Assembly: GCA_002339345.1 (NCBI GenBank)
Contig: DDKM01000103.1
Coordinates: forward strand, 23,200-87,199
Length of the DNA: 64,000 nucleotides
DNA from: Firmicutes bacterium UBA2598
GTDB taxonomy: Bacteria; Bacillota; PH28-bin88
Direction: 5' to 3'
Of the stretch, positions 38,021 through 47,604 are shown in pieces (the stretch's first letter is position 1; each line of letters starts with the position of its first letter). The translations under genes were made by a program, and so were the position numbers. The notes beneath the pieces are model-generated. The model was not told the origin of the DNA. It saw nothing but the letters and a program-made list of their open reading frames with translations, and searched no databases.

Positions 38021-39595
38021 CTATGTTTTGAGGCTGTCCAAACCCCCACGGGGCGGACCGCCACCTTCTTCCTTCTTCTTAATGATTGTATCGATCCGCA
38101 AGATGGCCTCCGCCACCTCTGCCGCGGCCTTCAGGGCATGCAACTTGACAAGGGCGGGGTCAACCACCCCCAGTTCCATCATATCCGCCACTTCCCCTGA
38201 ATCGCAATCCACCGCCAGGGATACAGAGGACCTTTCCGCCTGTGCCGCCAGGACATCCCCCAGTTTTTCCAGCGGGTTAAAACCGGCATTGGCGATGATC
38301 TGGGAAAACGGGCGCTGCAGCGCTGCCACCACACAATCAACCCCATAGGCAGCCATACCTCGCACCTCATTACGCAGACCCTCCACATGGCGAGCAGCTG
38401 CCAGTTCAATGGACCCGCCACCCGGTACAATCCCGCCGGTCACTGCCGCCTGCACCGCGGCGGCTGCGTCTTTGGCAATTCTTTCCCGCTCCCCTACCAC
38501 CTCATCGGTGGCCGCTCCAACCAGCAGGGTGGCCAACGGCTTACCCCCACCGGCCAGGATCCTTACCTGTTCCAGTTTTTCATCCACCACCACCCGCCCT
38601 GCCGTGCCAAGGCAGCGGGCCAGATCGGCGACATCCCGCCGCAACCCTGATCGTTTTATCAACCGCGCCCCACAGTGCTCGGCGGTACGGACCAGTTCCT
38701 TGTGGGAAACGCGCTGGATCACCATAATTCCGGCCTCGGTCAGTATTTCCTCCGCCTCGTCATCCACTCCCCGGTCCACCAGGATTAGCTGAACGCCAAG
38801 GGCAACCAGCTTGGCCAGGTGCCGCCGGAACTCCTCCCGTAGGGCCAGGTACCGCTGGAAGCCCGCCTCCGTTCCCAGCGCCTCATCCTCCAGCGCCTCC
38901 GGCTCCAGGGCATCATCAACCACCAGCACCCGGGCATCATGTAGTTCCCTGGGCATTTCCCTATTCATCCGGTCCTTACTAATAATGGTGCCGGAAAAAA
39001 CGGTGCTTTCCGCTCCAACTTCCGCCACCACCGTATCCGCCAGCCGGAAAAATGGGTCTTGCAGTTTTTCCAGTCCAGTTAACCTGGCATCCTCCACCAC
39101 CAGTTCGGCAATATCTCCGTGCCCCCGGCCAGCTACCAGCGCTACCCTGGTCAGCAGGGGATCATCCAAACTGTGCACTGGCCTGGCCTGCTCCCGGATA
39201 AATGTCAAAGCCCTTTGCACCCCCGCCCGGATACCTTCAATCACCCTGGCCACCGGTACTCCCCGGACCACCTGGTCCAGACCTGAAGCCACCAGGGTGC
39301 CGGCCAGGATGGTAGTGGTGGTGGTGCCATCCCCCACCTGTTCCTGTTGGGACTTGGCAGCATTGATGAGTATCCTGGCCGCCGGGTGGTTGACCTCCAT
39401 CAAATTGAGGATGGTCAAGCCGTCGTTGGTAATCACCACGTCGCCGAATTTATCCACCAGCATGGTGTCAAGACCCTTCGGTCCAATGGTACCCTCCACT
39501 GCTGTGGAAATGGCCCGCAGGGCATTGGTGTTGGTCATCAGCGCGGCCAGGCGCTCATCTACTTCGGTATTCTGGCTGACCTGCTTGACGCTCAA
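38021..39595 (-). CDS. Group III (archaeal-like, TCP-1/thermosome family) chaperonin
   Basis: A 524-residue chaperonin of the thermosome/CCT fold, not GroEL. Seen: TIGPKGLDTMLV in the N-terminal equatorial domain, the nucleotide motif GDGTTTT, and GGGSIELAAARH in the C-terminal equatorial half. The tail contains DTIIKKKEEGG, similar to thermosome subunits. No GroES is needed because a built-in lid closes the ring. Bacterial group III chaperonins were described in Carboxydothermus and some other Firmicutes, in the dnaK operon. Here the gene lies between hrcA and grpE under CIRCE. TTG start at 39593-39595. Confidence 0.92.
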   Translation of the reverse strand: MSVKQVSQNTEVDERLAALMTNTNALRAISTAVEGTIGPKGLDTMLVDKFGDVVITNDGLTILNLMEVNHPAARILINAAKSQQEQVGDGTTTTTILAGTLVASGLDQVVRGVPVARVIEGIRAGVQRALTFIREQARPVHSLDDPLLTRVALVAGRGHGDIAELVVEDARLTGLEKLQDPFFRLADTVVAEVGAESTVFSGTIISKDRMNREMPRELHDARVLVVDDALEPEALEDEALGTEAGFQRYLALREEFRRHLAKLVALGVQLILVDRGVDDEAEEILTEAGIMVIQRVSHKELVRTAEHCGARLIKRSGLRRDVADLARCLGTAGRVVVDEKLEQVRILAGGGKPLATLLVGAATDEVVGERERIAKDAAAAVQAAVTGGIVPGGGSIELAAARHVEGLRNEVRGMAAYGVDCVVAALQRPFSQIIANAGFNPLEKLGDVLAAQAERSSVSLAVDCDSGEVADMMELGVVDPALVKLHALKAAAEVAEAILRIDTIIKKKEEGGGPPRGGLDSLKT

Positions 39596-39631
39596 AAGAC
39601 TGCCCCCGTTTCAACACTCCCCCCAGGGAGC

Positions 39632-40651
39632 TTATTTTATCATTTTTGCCAGGAAATCGGAAAGATGCACGGAAATATAATCAACCAGGCTGAGGGCCCG
39701 GGCATAATCCATCCTGGTAGGGCCGATAATACCCACCATCCCCACCACTTCACCGTCCAGGTGATAGGTGGCGGTTACCAGGCTGCAGTCGGCAAAACCT
39801 TCGTGCCTATTTTCCCCGCCAATCCGGACAGCTAAACCGGACGGCTGTTCCTGCATCAGCTCCCGGATGACGTTGCCCTGTTCCAGAATGGACAATAAGT
39901 TCTTAACCCTGGAAACGTCCCGGAACTCCGGCTGGTTTAAAATATTCAGCATCCCGCCAAGGAAAACCCTGTTTTCCTGGTTAGAGCGGAACAGTTCCTC
40001 CACCACATCCAGCACCGCGCCGACAAGCTGCCGCTGCCGGTGCAACTCCCGGTAGATATCCGCCAGGGTTTCCCGCTGGATACGCTCCATGCTTACCCCG
40101 TGCAGTCTGCTGTTTAATACCTCCGAGATTCTCTCCAAATCCATGGAGGTGATGGAAAGGGGAATCTCCATTAACCGGTGCTCCACCACCTTGGCATCGG
40201 TGACCACCACCAACAGGGCCTTTCCCGGTTCCAGGTGCAAAAACTGAATCCTGTAGATGCTTTTACCCACCTGCGGACCCAAAGCCACTGCCGCATAATT
40301 GGTCATTTGGGACAGGGTGGCGGCAGATTGCTGGATTACCGTTTCGATTTCCTGCATTTTACGGGTAAAGGATTGACGGATATATTCCTCATCATCCCGA
40401 CCCAGGGCATACTTTTCCATTAAACAGTCTACAAAGTAACGGTAACCCTTGTCAGACGGGATACGACCGGCGGAAGTGTGCGGCTGTTCAATCAGTCCCA
40501 TTTCCTCCAGATCCGCCATTTCGTTTCTGATGGTAGCGGGGCTGACCCCTAGATTATATTTCCGGGCAATGGTACGGGAACCCACCGGCTCGGCGGTGGC
40601 GACATAGTCCTGTACAATGGCTGCCAGGACCCGTTTTTTCCGTTCATCCAT
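39632..40651 (-). CDS. hrcA: Heat-inducible repressor HrcA
   Basis: A 339-residue repressor that binds CIRCE. It has an N-terminal winged helix (GSRTIARKYNLGVSPATIRNEMADLEEMG) and a GAF-like core. The ATG at 40649-40651, preceded by GGGAGGG, is better than a frame seven residues longer. It is the first gene of the heat-shock operon. HrcA is classically stabilised by GroEL; here the chaperonin in the operon is group III, which makes the feedback partner an open question. Confidence 0.95.
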   Translation of the reverse strand: MDERKKRVLAAIVQDYVATAEPVGSRTIARKYNLGVSPATIRNEMADLEEMGLIEQPHTSAGRIPSDKGYRYFVDCLMEKYALGRDDEEYIRQSFTRKMQEIETVIQQSAATLSQMTNYAAVALGPQVGKSIYRIQFLHLEPGKALLVVVTDAKVVEHRLMEIPLSITSMDLERISEVLNSRLHGVSMERIQRETLADIYRELHRQRQLVGAVLDVVEELFRSNQENRVFLGGMLNILNQPEFRDVSRVKNLLSILEQGNVIRELMQEQPSGLAVRIGGENRHEGFADCSLVTATYHLDGEVVGMVGIIGPTRMDYARALSLVDYISVHLSDFLAKMIK

Positions 40652-40681
40652 GCTGGATCCCTCCCATCCCATTGGTTTCTG

Positions 40682-40708
40682 TTAGCACTCTATTGAAATG
40701 AGTGCTAG
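40682..40708. promoter_or_regulatory. CIRCE operator
   Basis: TTAGCACTC-N9-GAGTGCTAG, one mismatch from the consensus TTAGCACTC-N9-GAGTGCTAA. It lies 31 bases upstream of hrcA, just downstream of the promoter. A further half-site (TAGTGCTA on the minus strand, 40727-40734) overlaps the promoter spacer. Confidence 0.93.
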
Positions 40709-40723
40709 TGTAAATGCACTTAA

Positions 40724-40753
40724 AAAATAGCACTAACAACCTATTTTTGTCAA
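40724..40753 (-). promoter_or_regulatory. Sigma-A promoter of the hrcA operon
   Basis: TTGACA (40748-40753) with TATTTT (40724-40729) at an 18-base spacing on the minus strand. The -35 overlaps the hemW stop codon, and the start region runs into CIRCE. Confidence 0.7.
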
Positions 40754-41889
40754 GGGCCTAGGAAGTGAACAAACACCTCGTTGGCCACTGGCAACGCCCT
40801 TGCCGTCAGGCGCAGGTGGCCCCCCGCCATTGCCAAAAGACCCCTATCCAACAGTCCTTCCACCGCTTCACCGAACACCTCTTCCACCCGTCGGCCGTAA
40901 CGGGCGGCAAAGGCCCCCAGGTCAACCCCCTGTAACATGCGCAGACCCAACCACATATTTTCCGCCATTGCTTCATGGCTGGACAACAATTCCTGTTCCG
41001 CCATGGGAACCCGCCCTGCCAGGATATCTTGCAGGTAAGCATGCAGATCCTGGCTGTTGGTCCAACGCCTGTTGCACCGGTGGGATGCGGCAGCCACACC
41101 AAGACCCAGGTAATCCTTCCTTTGCCAGTACAGCTTGTTGTGGTGGCACTGCCGGCCAGGGAGAGCAAAGTTAGATATTTCATACTGCTCATAGCCAGCC
41201 CCCGTCAGTACCTCCCGGGCTGTCAGGTACATCTCCCCGGCCACATCCTGATCCGGTTCAGCCACTTCACCAGTGGCAACAGCATGTCCCCAGGGAGTTC
41301 CGGGTTCGATCTTCAGTCCGTACAGCGAAAGATGGTCCGGTTCCAGGGAAACCGCCCGGTACAGAGTGTCCAGCCAGACCACCATGGTCTGGCCGGGCAG
41401 GGCGTACATGAGATCAATGTTAATATTCAAAAATCCCACCTGTCTGGCCTGCCGAAAGGCCATCGCCGCCTGCTCCGCCCCATGGGCACGACCCATAACC
41501 GCCAGCAGGCTGTCGTCAAAGGACTGCACCCCCAGGGAGAGGCGGTTTGCTCCTCCGCTCCGTAAGCATGCCAGAGTATCCAGGTCCACCGTCCCGGGAT
41601 TGGCTTCCACCGTCACCTCGGCTCCGCTGGACCACGGCAGCACCCGGTAAATGTTTTGCAGGGTGTCCACCAGTAGATGGGCGGGCACCACCGTTGGTGT
41701 GCCTCCTCCTATATATACCGAAGTAAACTCCGGCCATGGCTCCCCCTCCGGCCTTTGGTGCAGTATCGCCTCCTGCACCAAGGCCGCCAGGTACTCTTCC
41801 ATTACCGGCCCACCACCAGGAAAGGAAACAAAATCACAATACAGGCATTTAGCACGGCAAAAGGGAATATGGATATACAGTCCGGCCAA
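40750..41889 (-). CDS. hemW: HemW, radical SAM family heme chaperone
   Basis: A 379-residue radical SAM protein with CRAKCLYC (CxxxCxxC) near the N-terminus and IGGGTPT. HemN-like proteins of this length are HemW, thought to insert heme. I prefer the TTG at 41887-41889 (AGLYIHIPFC), eight bases after GAGG; a GTG three codons upstream abuts that site. Confidence 0.9.
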   Translation of the reverse strand: MAGLYIHIPFCRAKCLYCDFVSFPGGGPVMEEYLAALVQEAILHQRPEGEPWPEFTSVYIGGGTPTVVPAHLLVDTLQNIYRVLPWSSGAEVTVEANPGTVDLDTLACLRSGGANRLSLGVQSFDDSLLAVMGRAHGAEQAAMAFRQARQVGFLNINIDLMYALPGQTMVVWLDTLYRAVSLEPDHLSLYGLKIEPGTPWGHAVATGEVAEPDQDVAGEMYLTAREVLTGAGYEQYEISNFALPGRQCHHNKLYWQRKDYLGLGVAAASHRCNRRWTNSQDLHAYLQDILAGRVPMAEQELLSSHEAMAENMWLGLRMLQGVDLGAFAARYGRRVEEVFGEAVEGLLDRGLLAMAGGHLRLTARALPVANEVFVHFLGP

Positions 41890-41964
41890 AGCCCACACCT
41901 CACCCCATGTATATCATGTAGCATCATGCCGCCACAGTACCATATATGCAACAGCACCGTAAAT

Positions 41965-42205
41965 ACAATATGCAAAAAGACAGTCGGATTGGACTGTCCA
42001 CCAGTCTTGACTGTCTTGGAGTCCCCAGGGTGCCGTTTGCCACATGTTTCTGAACCTGCCCTCGCAGGTGGGTGTCCTACTGATGGTTTTTGCCTGCCGG
42101 CTAACGGAGACCGGTTTGGCAGCCGCCGCCAGATACGAACTCCCTCAGAAACAGCGTTGGTTCAAAACTTGTGGCATTAACACGCACACCTCAGGAGAAT
42201 TATTT
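41965..42205 (-). ncRNA. ssrS: 6S RNA candidate
   Basis: On the minus strand, GCCACAAGTTTTGAACC (near 42175-42159) pairs with GGTTCAGAAACATGTGGC (near 42056-42039), leaving a large central region that contains GGGAGTTCG and ACACCCACC. Outside it, GTGT pairs with GGCAC and the 3' side runs CGGCACCCTGGGG. This layout and these words resemble 6S RNAs of Clostridia, which sequester sigma-A RNA polymerase. A hairpin GACAGT...ACTGTC followed by TTTTT (about 41965-41996) looks like its own terminator. No protein frame here is credible. The match to Rfam 6S is from memory; the ends are approximate. Confidence 0.7.
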
Positions 42206-42304
42206 TTAATCATTTCATTACAGGCCTATCTTATCATGTTCCCTCTGAACTGTCACTAGGAGAATATTCCCTTGGTGGGGTGCCACCGGATCCCTGTTTT
42301 GGCG

Positions 42305-44107
42305 TTATTTGTCCACCTGGAGAACCGCCATAAAGGCCTCCTGCGGAATTTCCACATTCCCCACCTGCTTCATCCTCTTCTTGCCCTCTTTTTGTTTTTC
42401 CAGTAGTTTGCGTTTCCGGGTAATATCCCCACCGTAACATTTGTCCAGCACATTTTTGCGCATGGCTTTGACCGTTTCCCTGGCAATCACCTTGTTGCCG
42501 ATGGCAGCCTGGATGGGGACCTCGAACATCTGCCGGGGAATTAATTCCCGCAGTTTTTCCACCAGGCCACGGCCACGGTGATAGGCACGATCCCGGTGTA
42601 CAATACAGGATAACGCATCCACCACTTCATTATTGATCAGGATGTCCATCTTCACCAGATCGGACTCCTGGTATCCCTTCAGTTCGTAGTCCATGGAGGC
42701 ATAGCCCCGGGTTCTGGATTTTAATAGGTCAAAGAAATCATAGATGATTTCACTGAGGGGCAGCTCATATATTAACATGACCCTGTTGACTGAGAGGTAT
42801 TCCATGGTGATGAACTGGCCACGTTTTTCCTGGGCCAGCTCCATCACCGCCCCCACAAACTCTGCAGGGACCATGATGGTGGTATGCACAAAGGGTTCGG
42901 CAATTGCTTCCACCAGCCCCATTGGCGGCAGGTTGGCCGGGTTATCCACCATCACCACCTCGCCATTGGTTTTGGTAACCTGATACACCACGTTGGGTGC
43001 CGTTGTGATAAGGTCCAGATTATACTCCCGCTCCAGCCTTTCCTGCACTATTTCCATGTGCAACAAACCCAAAAAGCCGCAACGAAAGCCAAAGCCGAGG
43101 GCCAGGGAAGTTTCCGGCTCATAAAGCAGGGAAGCATCATTCAGTTTCAGCTTTTCCAAGGCATCGCGCAAATCGTCGTAACTGCCGGTATCGGTAGGAT
43201 ACAGACCGCAAAAGACCATGGGTGTTACCTGGCGATATCCGGGCAGGGCAGCCCCGGCCGGATTCCGGGTAGCGGTAATGGTATCCCCCACCCTGGTATC
43301 CTTGACATTTTTAATGCTGGCGGTGATATAACCCACCTCACCAGCGTGCAGCACCGGTACCGGGCGCATGGCAGGCGTAAAGATCCCCAGATCGTTGACC
43401 TCAAAGGACCGGCCAGTGGACATCATGGTGATTTCCATACCCTTTTCCACCCGCCCGTCCACCACCCGGATATAGGGAATGGCTCCCCTGTAGCTGTCAA
43501 AATGAGAGTCGAAAATCAGTGCCCGGAGGGGCCCCTCTTCCGCTCCCCTGGGGGGCGGGATGCGCTGAACGATAGCTTCCAGGATTTCCGCTGTGCCAAT
43601 GCCGGTTTTGGCAGATGCCAGGATGGCATTGCTGGCATCCAAACCGATAACCTCCTCGATTTCCCCCTTGACCCGTTCCGGGTCGGCACTAGGCAGATCA
43701 ATCTTGTTGATCACCGGGATTATTTCTAGGTTGTGTTCCAAGGCCAGGTAGACATTGGCCAGGGTTTGGGCCTCAATGCCCTGGACGGCATCCACCACCA
43801 GCAGGGCCCCCTCACAGGCCGCCAAGCTTCGGGACACTTCGTAGGTAAAGTCCACATGCCCCGGGGTATCAATCAGGTTGAGGGTATACAACTCCCCGTT
43901 GGCAGCCCGGTAGGAGAGACGTACAGCCTGGAGCTTGATGGTAATTCCCCGCTCCCGCTCCAGTTCCATTTGGTCCAGTACCTGGTCCGTCATTTCCCTG
44001 GCGGTCAGGGCGCCGGTGTATTCCAGCAAACGGTCCGCCAGGGTGGACTTGCCGTGATCGATGTGGGCGATTATGCAAAAGTTGCGAATTCGCTGCTGTC
44101 TGTCCAA
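42305..44107 (-). CDS. lepA: Elongation factor 4 (LepA)
   Basis: A 600-residue translational GTPase that back-translocates stalled ribosomes. G1 is [11 protein letters not shown]3 is DTPGHVDF and G4 is NKID. The C-terminal LepA domain carries [28 protein letters not shown] start at 44105-44107, with AAGGGAG upstream. Confidence 0.96.
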   Translation of the reverse strand: MDRQQRIRNFCIIAHIDHGKSTLADRLLEYTGALTAREMTDQVLDQMELERERGITIKLQAVRLSYRAANGELYTLNLIDTPGHVDFTYEVSRSLAACEGALLVVDAVQGIEAQTLANVYLALEHNLEIIPVINKIDLPSADPERVKGEIEEVIGLDASNAILASAKTGIGTAEILEAIVQRIPPPRGAEEGPLRALIFDSHFDSYRGAIPYIRVVDGRVEKGMEITMMSTGRSFEVNDLGIFTPAMRPVPVLHAGEVGYITASIKNVKDTRVGDTITATRNPAGAALPGYRQVTPMVFCGLYPTDTGSYDDLRDALEKLKLNDASLLYEPETSLALGFGFRCGFLGLLHMEIVQERLEREYNLDLITTAPNVVYQVTKTNGEVVMVDNPANLPPMGLVEAIAEPFVHTTIMVPAEFVGAVMELAQEKRGQFITMEYLSVNRVMLIYELPLSEIIYDFFDLLKSRTRGYASMDYELKGYQESDLVKMDILINNEVVDALSCIVHRDRAYHRGRGLVEKLRELIPRQMFEVPIQAAIGNKVIARETVKAMRKNVLDKCYGGDITRKRKLLEKQKEGKKRMKQVGNVEIPQEAFMAVLQVDK

Positions 44108-44181
44108 AATATGCCGTACTCCCTTCAGTGGGCTAAACTTAAAGTATTATAACATCCCGCCGCCGTCAGTGGCAACCTGGT

Positions 44182-45753
44182 CTATTTATTCCCACGGCGG
44201 CCCAGGCGGCGCCGGAGCATGCCCCAGGCCAACTTCCCTTCTTCCATCCGGAAGGCCAGGGCCATGCCGCCGTAAACCAGTGCGCCGATAGACAAGGGAA
44301 CCAGCACATGAACGGCCTGATGGACTTTCCATTCCAGGTTCAAAAATCCACCTAGCACATCTGCCACGCCAAACATGAAAAATCCCATCATCACTGAGGC
44401 CAGAAGGATCTTGCCAAAGGAAACCGCCAGTTCACCACCGCCCAGATGGCCCAGGCGGGGCCGCAGCAAGTACATCAGGACGAACATGTTGAACAGTCCG
44501 GCTACAGAGTAGGCCAGGGCCAGTCCTCCATGGCCCATGGGCCGGATCAGCGCAAAGTTAAGGGCAATATTCACGGCAATGGTAGCCACACCAACGCCAA
44601 CAGGCGTGCGGGTATCGTGCATGGCATAGAAGACGCGGTTTAGCATGTGGATAGCTGCATAGGCCACCAGTCCAATGGCATAATACAGCAGAGCTATGCC
44701 TGTAGCCTGGGTAGCGTCGGCGGTGAACTTGCCCTGCTGGAATAAAAATCGCACCACTGGTTCCCGCAAGGCGATGAGCGCCGCTGCAGCGGGTAGGTTC
44801 AAAAACACAATTGACCGCAGTCCCAGGGACATGGTCCGGCGAAATTCATCCATTTCCTTACGGGCCACCTGGCCGGTAAGGGTGGGAAAGGCGGCCACCG
44901 AAACCGCCAGGGCAAAAATACCCACCGGTAGCATCATCAAGCGCTGACCGGTACGCAAGGCGGCCACCGCCCCTGGAGAAAGGGTGGAGGCTAGATTCTG
45001 GTTGACAAACAGGTTCAGTTGGGTGACGGACAACCCCAGCAGGACAGGCACCATTAAGCTGGCGATCTTGACTACACCCGGGTGGCGGAAATGAAAAGCC
45101 GGCCGGTACCGCAGGCCCACCCGCAGCAGGGCGGGGAGCTGGACTCCGAAATTGGCCATGGCCCCAATCACAACCCCAATGGAAAAACCAGCGACACCAA
45201 AACGATCCGCCAACAACACGCCAACCCCGATGATGGCCAGGTTATACAGCACCGAACCTATGGCAGGGCTGGTAAAGTGCTTATAGGAATTGAGCACACC
45301 CATGGATATACCGCTCAGGGCCATGAAGAAGGCCTGGGCAAACATGATTCTGGTCAGTCTTACCGTCAAGGCGGTGGTCTCGTCATCAAAACCGGGGACC
45401 AGCACCTTTTCCACCAGCTGGGGAGTAAAGACAACTCCCAGGCCGATCCCCACCAGCATTAAAACCATCACCAGGTTGAAAACGGTGCTGAGAACCTCCC
45501 AGCCCTCATCCTCCTTATTTGTGGCCACATAACTGCTGAAGACCGGTATGAGGGCAGAGCTTAAAGCTCCTCCCACCAGCAGCATGTACAAGAAATCGGG
45601 GATGGAAAAGGCGGCATTATAGGCGTCCGTCAGACGGTTTTGCCCGAACCACGCGTAAATGACCACATCGCGCAAATAACCCAGAATCCGTGAAATGAAC
45701 ATGGCCGCCATGATGAAACCGGCCGCCCGTAAAACCCGATTTTCACCGTTCAA
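44182..45753 (-). CDS. murJ: Lipid II flippase MurJ
   Basis: A 523-residue MOP-superfamily protein with about 14 membrane helices. It has MviN signatures such as ISRILGYLRDVVIYAWFG, GALSSALIPVFSSY and MLNRVFYAMHDTRTPV. It flips lipid II to the outer face for peptidoglycan synthesis. TTG start at 45751-45753 after AAAGGTG. Confidence 0.94.
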   Translation of the reverse strand: MNGENRVLRAAGFIMAAMFISRILGYLRDVVIYAWFGQNRLTDAYNAAFSIPDFLYMLLVGGALSSALIPVFSSYVATNKEDEGWEVLSTVFNLVMVLMLVGIGLGVVFTPQLVEKVLVPGFDDETTALTVRLTRIMFAQAFFMALSGISMGVLNSYKHFTSPAIGSVLYNLAIIGVGVLLADRFGVAGFSIGVVIGAMANFGVQLPALLRVGLRYRPAFHFRHPGVVKIASLMVPVLLGLSVTQLNLFVNQNLASTLSPGAVAALRTGQRLMMLPVGIFALAVSVAAFPTLTGQVARKEMDEFRRTMSLGLRSIVFLNLPAAAALIALREPVVRFLFQQGKFTADATQATGIALLYYAIGLVAYAAIHMLNRVFYAMHDTRTPVGVGVATIAVNIALNFALIRPMGHGGLALAYSVAGLFNMFVLMYLLRPRLGHLGGGELAVSFGKILLASVMMGFFMFGVADVLGGFLNLEWKVHQAVHVLVPLSIGALVYGGMALAFRMEEGKLAWGMLRRRLGRRGNK

Positions 45754-45851
45754 ATGGTTTCACACCTTTCCAGCCGGCTGACCCCCAATAAGTGTGTTCC
45801 ATGATTTCCTGTCCACCACATTATACCACCGCTAAAAATCCTGCCAAGGAC

Positions 45852-45874
45852 AAAAAAAATCCCCACCTGGGGTT
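45852..45874 (-). terminator. Terminator after the small unknown membrane-protein gene
   Basis: CCCC-AGGT-GGGG stem followed by eight T residues on the minus strand, 22 bases past the stop at 45896. Confidence 0.8.
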
Positions 45875-45895
45875 GTTACGTTTTCAGCCGACCAA

Positions 45896-46243
45896 TCACG
45901 GACTGGGCGACAAGCCCACAATGCGCTCCCTTGCCTCCCGGGCAGCATGCCCATAGTGCTGCACCACGGTGGCCTGTAACTGCCTGGCGCGATCCAACCC
46001 CAAACGGCCACCCTCCACCAGCACCATGGTCCACCCTTGCAAACCGGAGAGTATCGTATAAACCTGCTTATTGACCGGCAACTGTACTCCCAAAAACATT
46101 ACGGCATAACCGTCGCCTGTAGCCTGGATGGCCAGCAGAGGAACAGGCTCATCCACCAGTGGGGCTACCCTTTCCGCCACGACCACCAGGCCGGTTCCGG
46201 CCATGATCACAACCAAAAACAACGCCAAAAATACCCGCACCAT
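45896..46243 (-). CDS. Unknown small membrane protein
   Basis: A 115-residue protein I do not recognise. It has one N-terminal hydrophobic segment (about 3-22, signal anchor-like), then a soluble extracytoplasmic part with no cysteines. I start at the ATG at 46241-46243 after GGTGAGGG; a GTG six codons upstream lacks a site. Placed between spoIIP and murJ and followed by its own terminator. A sporulation or envelope role is possible from position alone. Confidence 0.65.
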   Translation of the reverse strand: MVRVFLALFLVVIMAGTGLVVVAERVAPLVDEPVPLLAIQATGDGYAVMFLGVQLPVNKQVYTILSGLQGWTMVLVEGGRLGLDRARQLQATVVQHYGHAAREARERIVGLSPSP

Positions 46244-46306
46244 GCCCTCACCCGTTTGCACAATTACTATCTACTGATACTATTGCCTTTTCCAGGAAAC
46301 AAAATA

Positions 46307-46325
46307 CCCTGACCACAGGTCAGGG
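46307..46325 (-). terminator. Terminator overlapping the spoIIP stop codon
   Basis: CCCTGACC-ACA-GGTCAGGG. The arm covers the last spoIIP codons, and TATTTTG follows on the minus strand. Confidence 0.6.
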
Positions 46326-47390
46326 GACAATCACCCTTTGTTCCTTGAGCACTTCCGCGAGAGCCCTGGCAAAGAGAGTTACGGCATACCTTGCTTCTTC
46401 CAGGGAATTGTTGACACCGCCCACCTCCAGCAGTATCGCCCTGGGATGGAGGTGCTGGTTGTACCGCCCATCCTGTACCCGGACACCCTTGGACAGGCCT
46501 GGGTATAATTCTTCCAGTTTTCCGTGCAGTAGTGTGGCAAACTCCAGGTTGTCCCTCCACTTAGGGTGCTCCAACCTGGTGTTGCTGCCAACAATAAAAA
46601 GCAGCTTGGCGGAGTCCCGCCCGTTGATCTTGATAGTTTCCCGTCTAGTCATACCGGCATCCCTGTGGACATCCACCAGAGCCACCAGGGAGGGGTATTT
46701 CTCCAACATGTTTTTTGCTGTCAGTTCGGAATTGCCATAGGAGCGGGCAAAACTGGGGTAGTCGTGAATCACATCCGACCGGACGGTAGCCAGGCCATAG
46801 TTCTTCTCCAAAGTTGTCGCCAGGGTTTCCGCCACTTTGACCACACCGGCGTTTTTCCCTTCCAGCTTGTCTTTACCATCGGTGGGGACATAGGTTTCGG
46901 CATTGTGGGTGTTGTAAATCCCAATCAAAGGTTTACCGGAAACCGGCACCGGTTCGGGTGCTGGCGCGATTTCCGCCGGCAGACCGGCATCCGGTGATTC
47001 CACATGGGCATCGGCATTCTCATCCTCCAGGACAAAGGGCGCGGCCACCACCGGGGCGGATGGGCCCGGTATCGTTTCCGCCACTTTAAACTGGGAGGCC
47101 AATACCTCGCGCGGATTCAACAAGTCGGCGCCAGTTACCGCTTGCACCGCCGCCTGGACCCACTGGGAACCAGCGGTGCCGGAGCCACTGACTGCCGTGG
47201 CGGGTAAGCCCCTTTCCAGGGCGCGCACCAGCAGTTCGCTGCTGATTCTGGACCACCCTTTGGTTAAAAAGGAGGAATCCATCCTGATTAAGCTAACCGC
47301 CTCCCTAAAAAAAAGAACGGCCATCACCAATGTAAAGATGAAAACAATGACCCGGCCGGCATAAATCCGGCGGCAGGATAACCTAAGCAC
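46320..47390 (-). CDS. spoIIP: Stage II sporulation protein P
   Basis: A 356-residue amidase/endopeptidase that, with SpoIID and SpoIIM, thins septal peptidoglycan in engulfment. One N-terminal membrane anchor (about 12-35), a low-complexity linker, then the amidase domain from IGIYNTHNAETYVP with the metal ligands H and E, including VDVHRDAG and LLEVGGVNNSLEEA. GTG start at 47388-47390 after AAAGGGGG. The usual neighbour gpr is absent. Confidence 0.93.
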   Translation of the reverse strand: MLRLSCRRIYAGRVIVFIFTLVMAVLFFREAVSLIRMDSSFLTKGWSRISSELLVRALERGLPATAVSGSGTAGSQWVQAAVQAVTGADLLNPREVLASQFKVAETIPGPSAPVVAAPFVLEDENADAHVESPDAGLPAEIAPAPEPVPVSGKPLIGIYNTHNAETYVPTDGKDKLEGKNAGVVKVAETLATTLEKNYGLATVRSDVIHDYPSFARSYGNSELTAKNMLEKYPSLVALVDVHRDAGMTRRETIKINGRDSAKLLFIVGSNTRLEHPKWRDNLEFATLLHGKLEELYPGLSKGVRVQDGRYNQHLHPRAILLEVGGVNNSLEEARYAVTLFARALAEVLKEQRVIVP

Positions 47391-47522
47391 TGCAGAACCC
47401 CCTTTTGGCAGCCGACCGTTTCACAACCAGCCTTCCATGCAAATTCATATGCCGGATAGGCAGGGGGTATACCACCAAAAAGGGACTAGCCCCCCAGGTA
47501 TCTGATTTTCGCAAACAAAAAT

Positions 47523-47553
47523 GGGAAAGGCACTCCCAAAGGGATGCCTTCCC
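47523..47553 (-). terminator. Terminator of the holin-like gene
   Basis: GGGAAAGGCACTCCC-AAA-GGGATGCCTTCCC, near-perfect stem, with ATTTTTG following on the minus strand. Confidence 0.8.
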
Positions 47554-47604
47554 GCATTGTGTTCCGTCCTGTTGAAAACCTTTGCCTTCAGAGCTGACGG
47601 TTAG

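Noticed and set aside
38021..39595. GroEL as identity of the chaperonin
   Set aside because: The motifs are thermosome-like, no groES adjoins it, and the Gly-Gly-Met tail of GroEL is missing.
42044..42259. Plus-strand frame of 71 codons between hemW and lepA
   Set aside because: It is antisense to the structured 6S RNA candidate and has no ribosome site.
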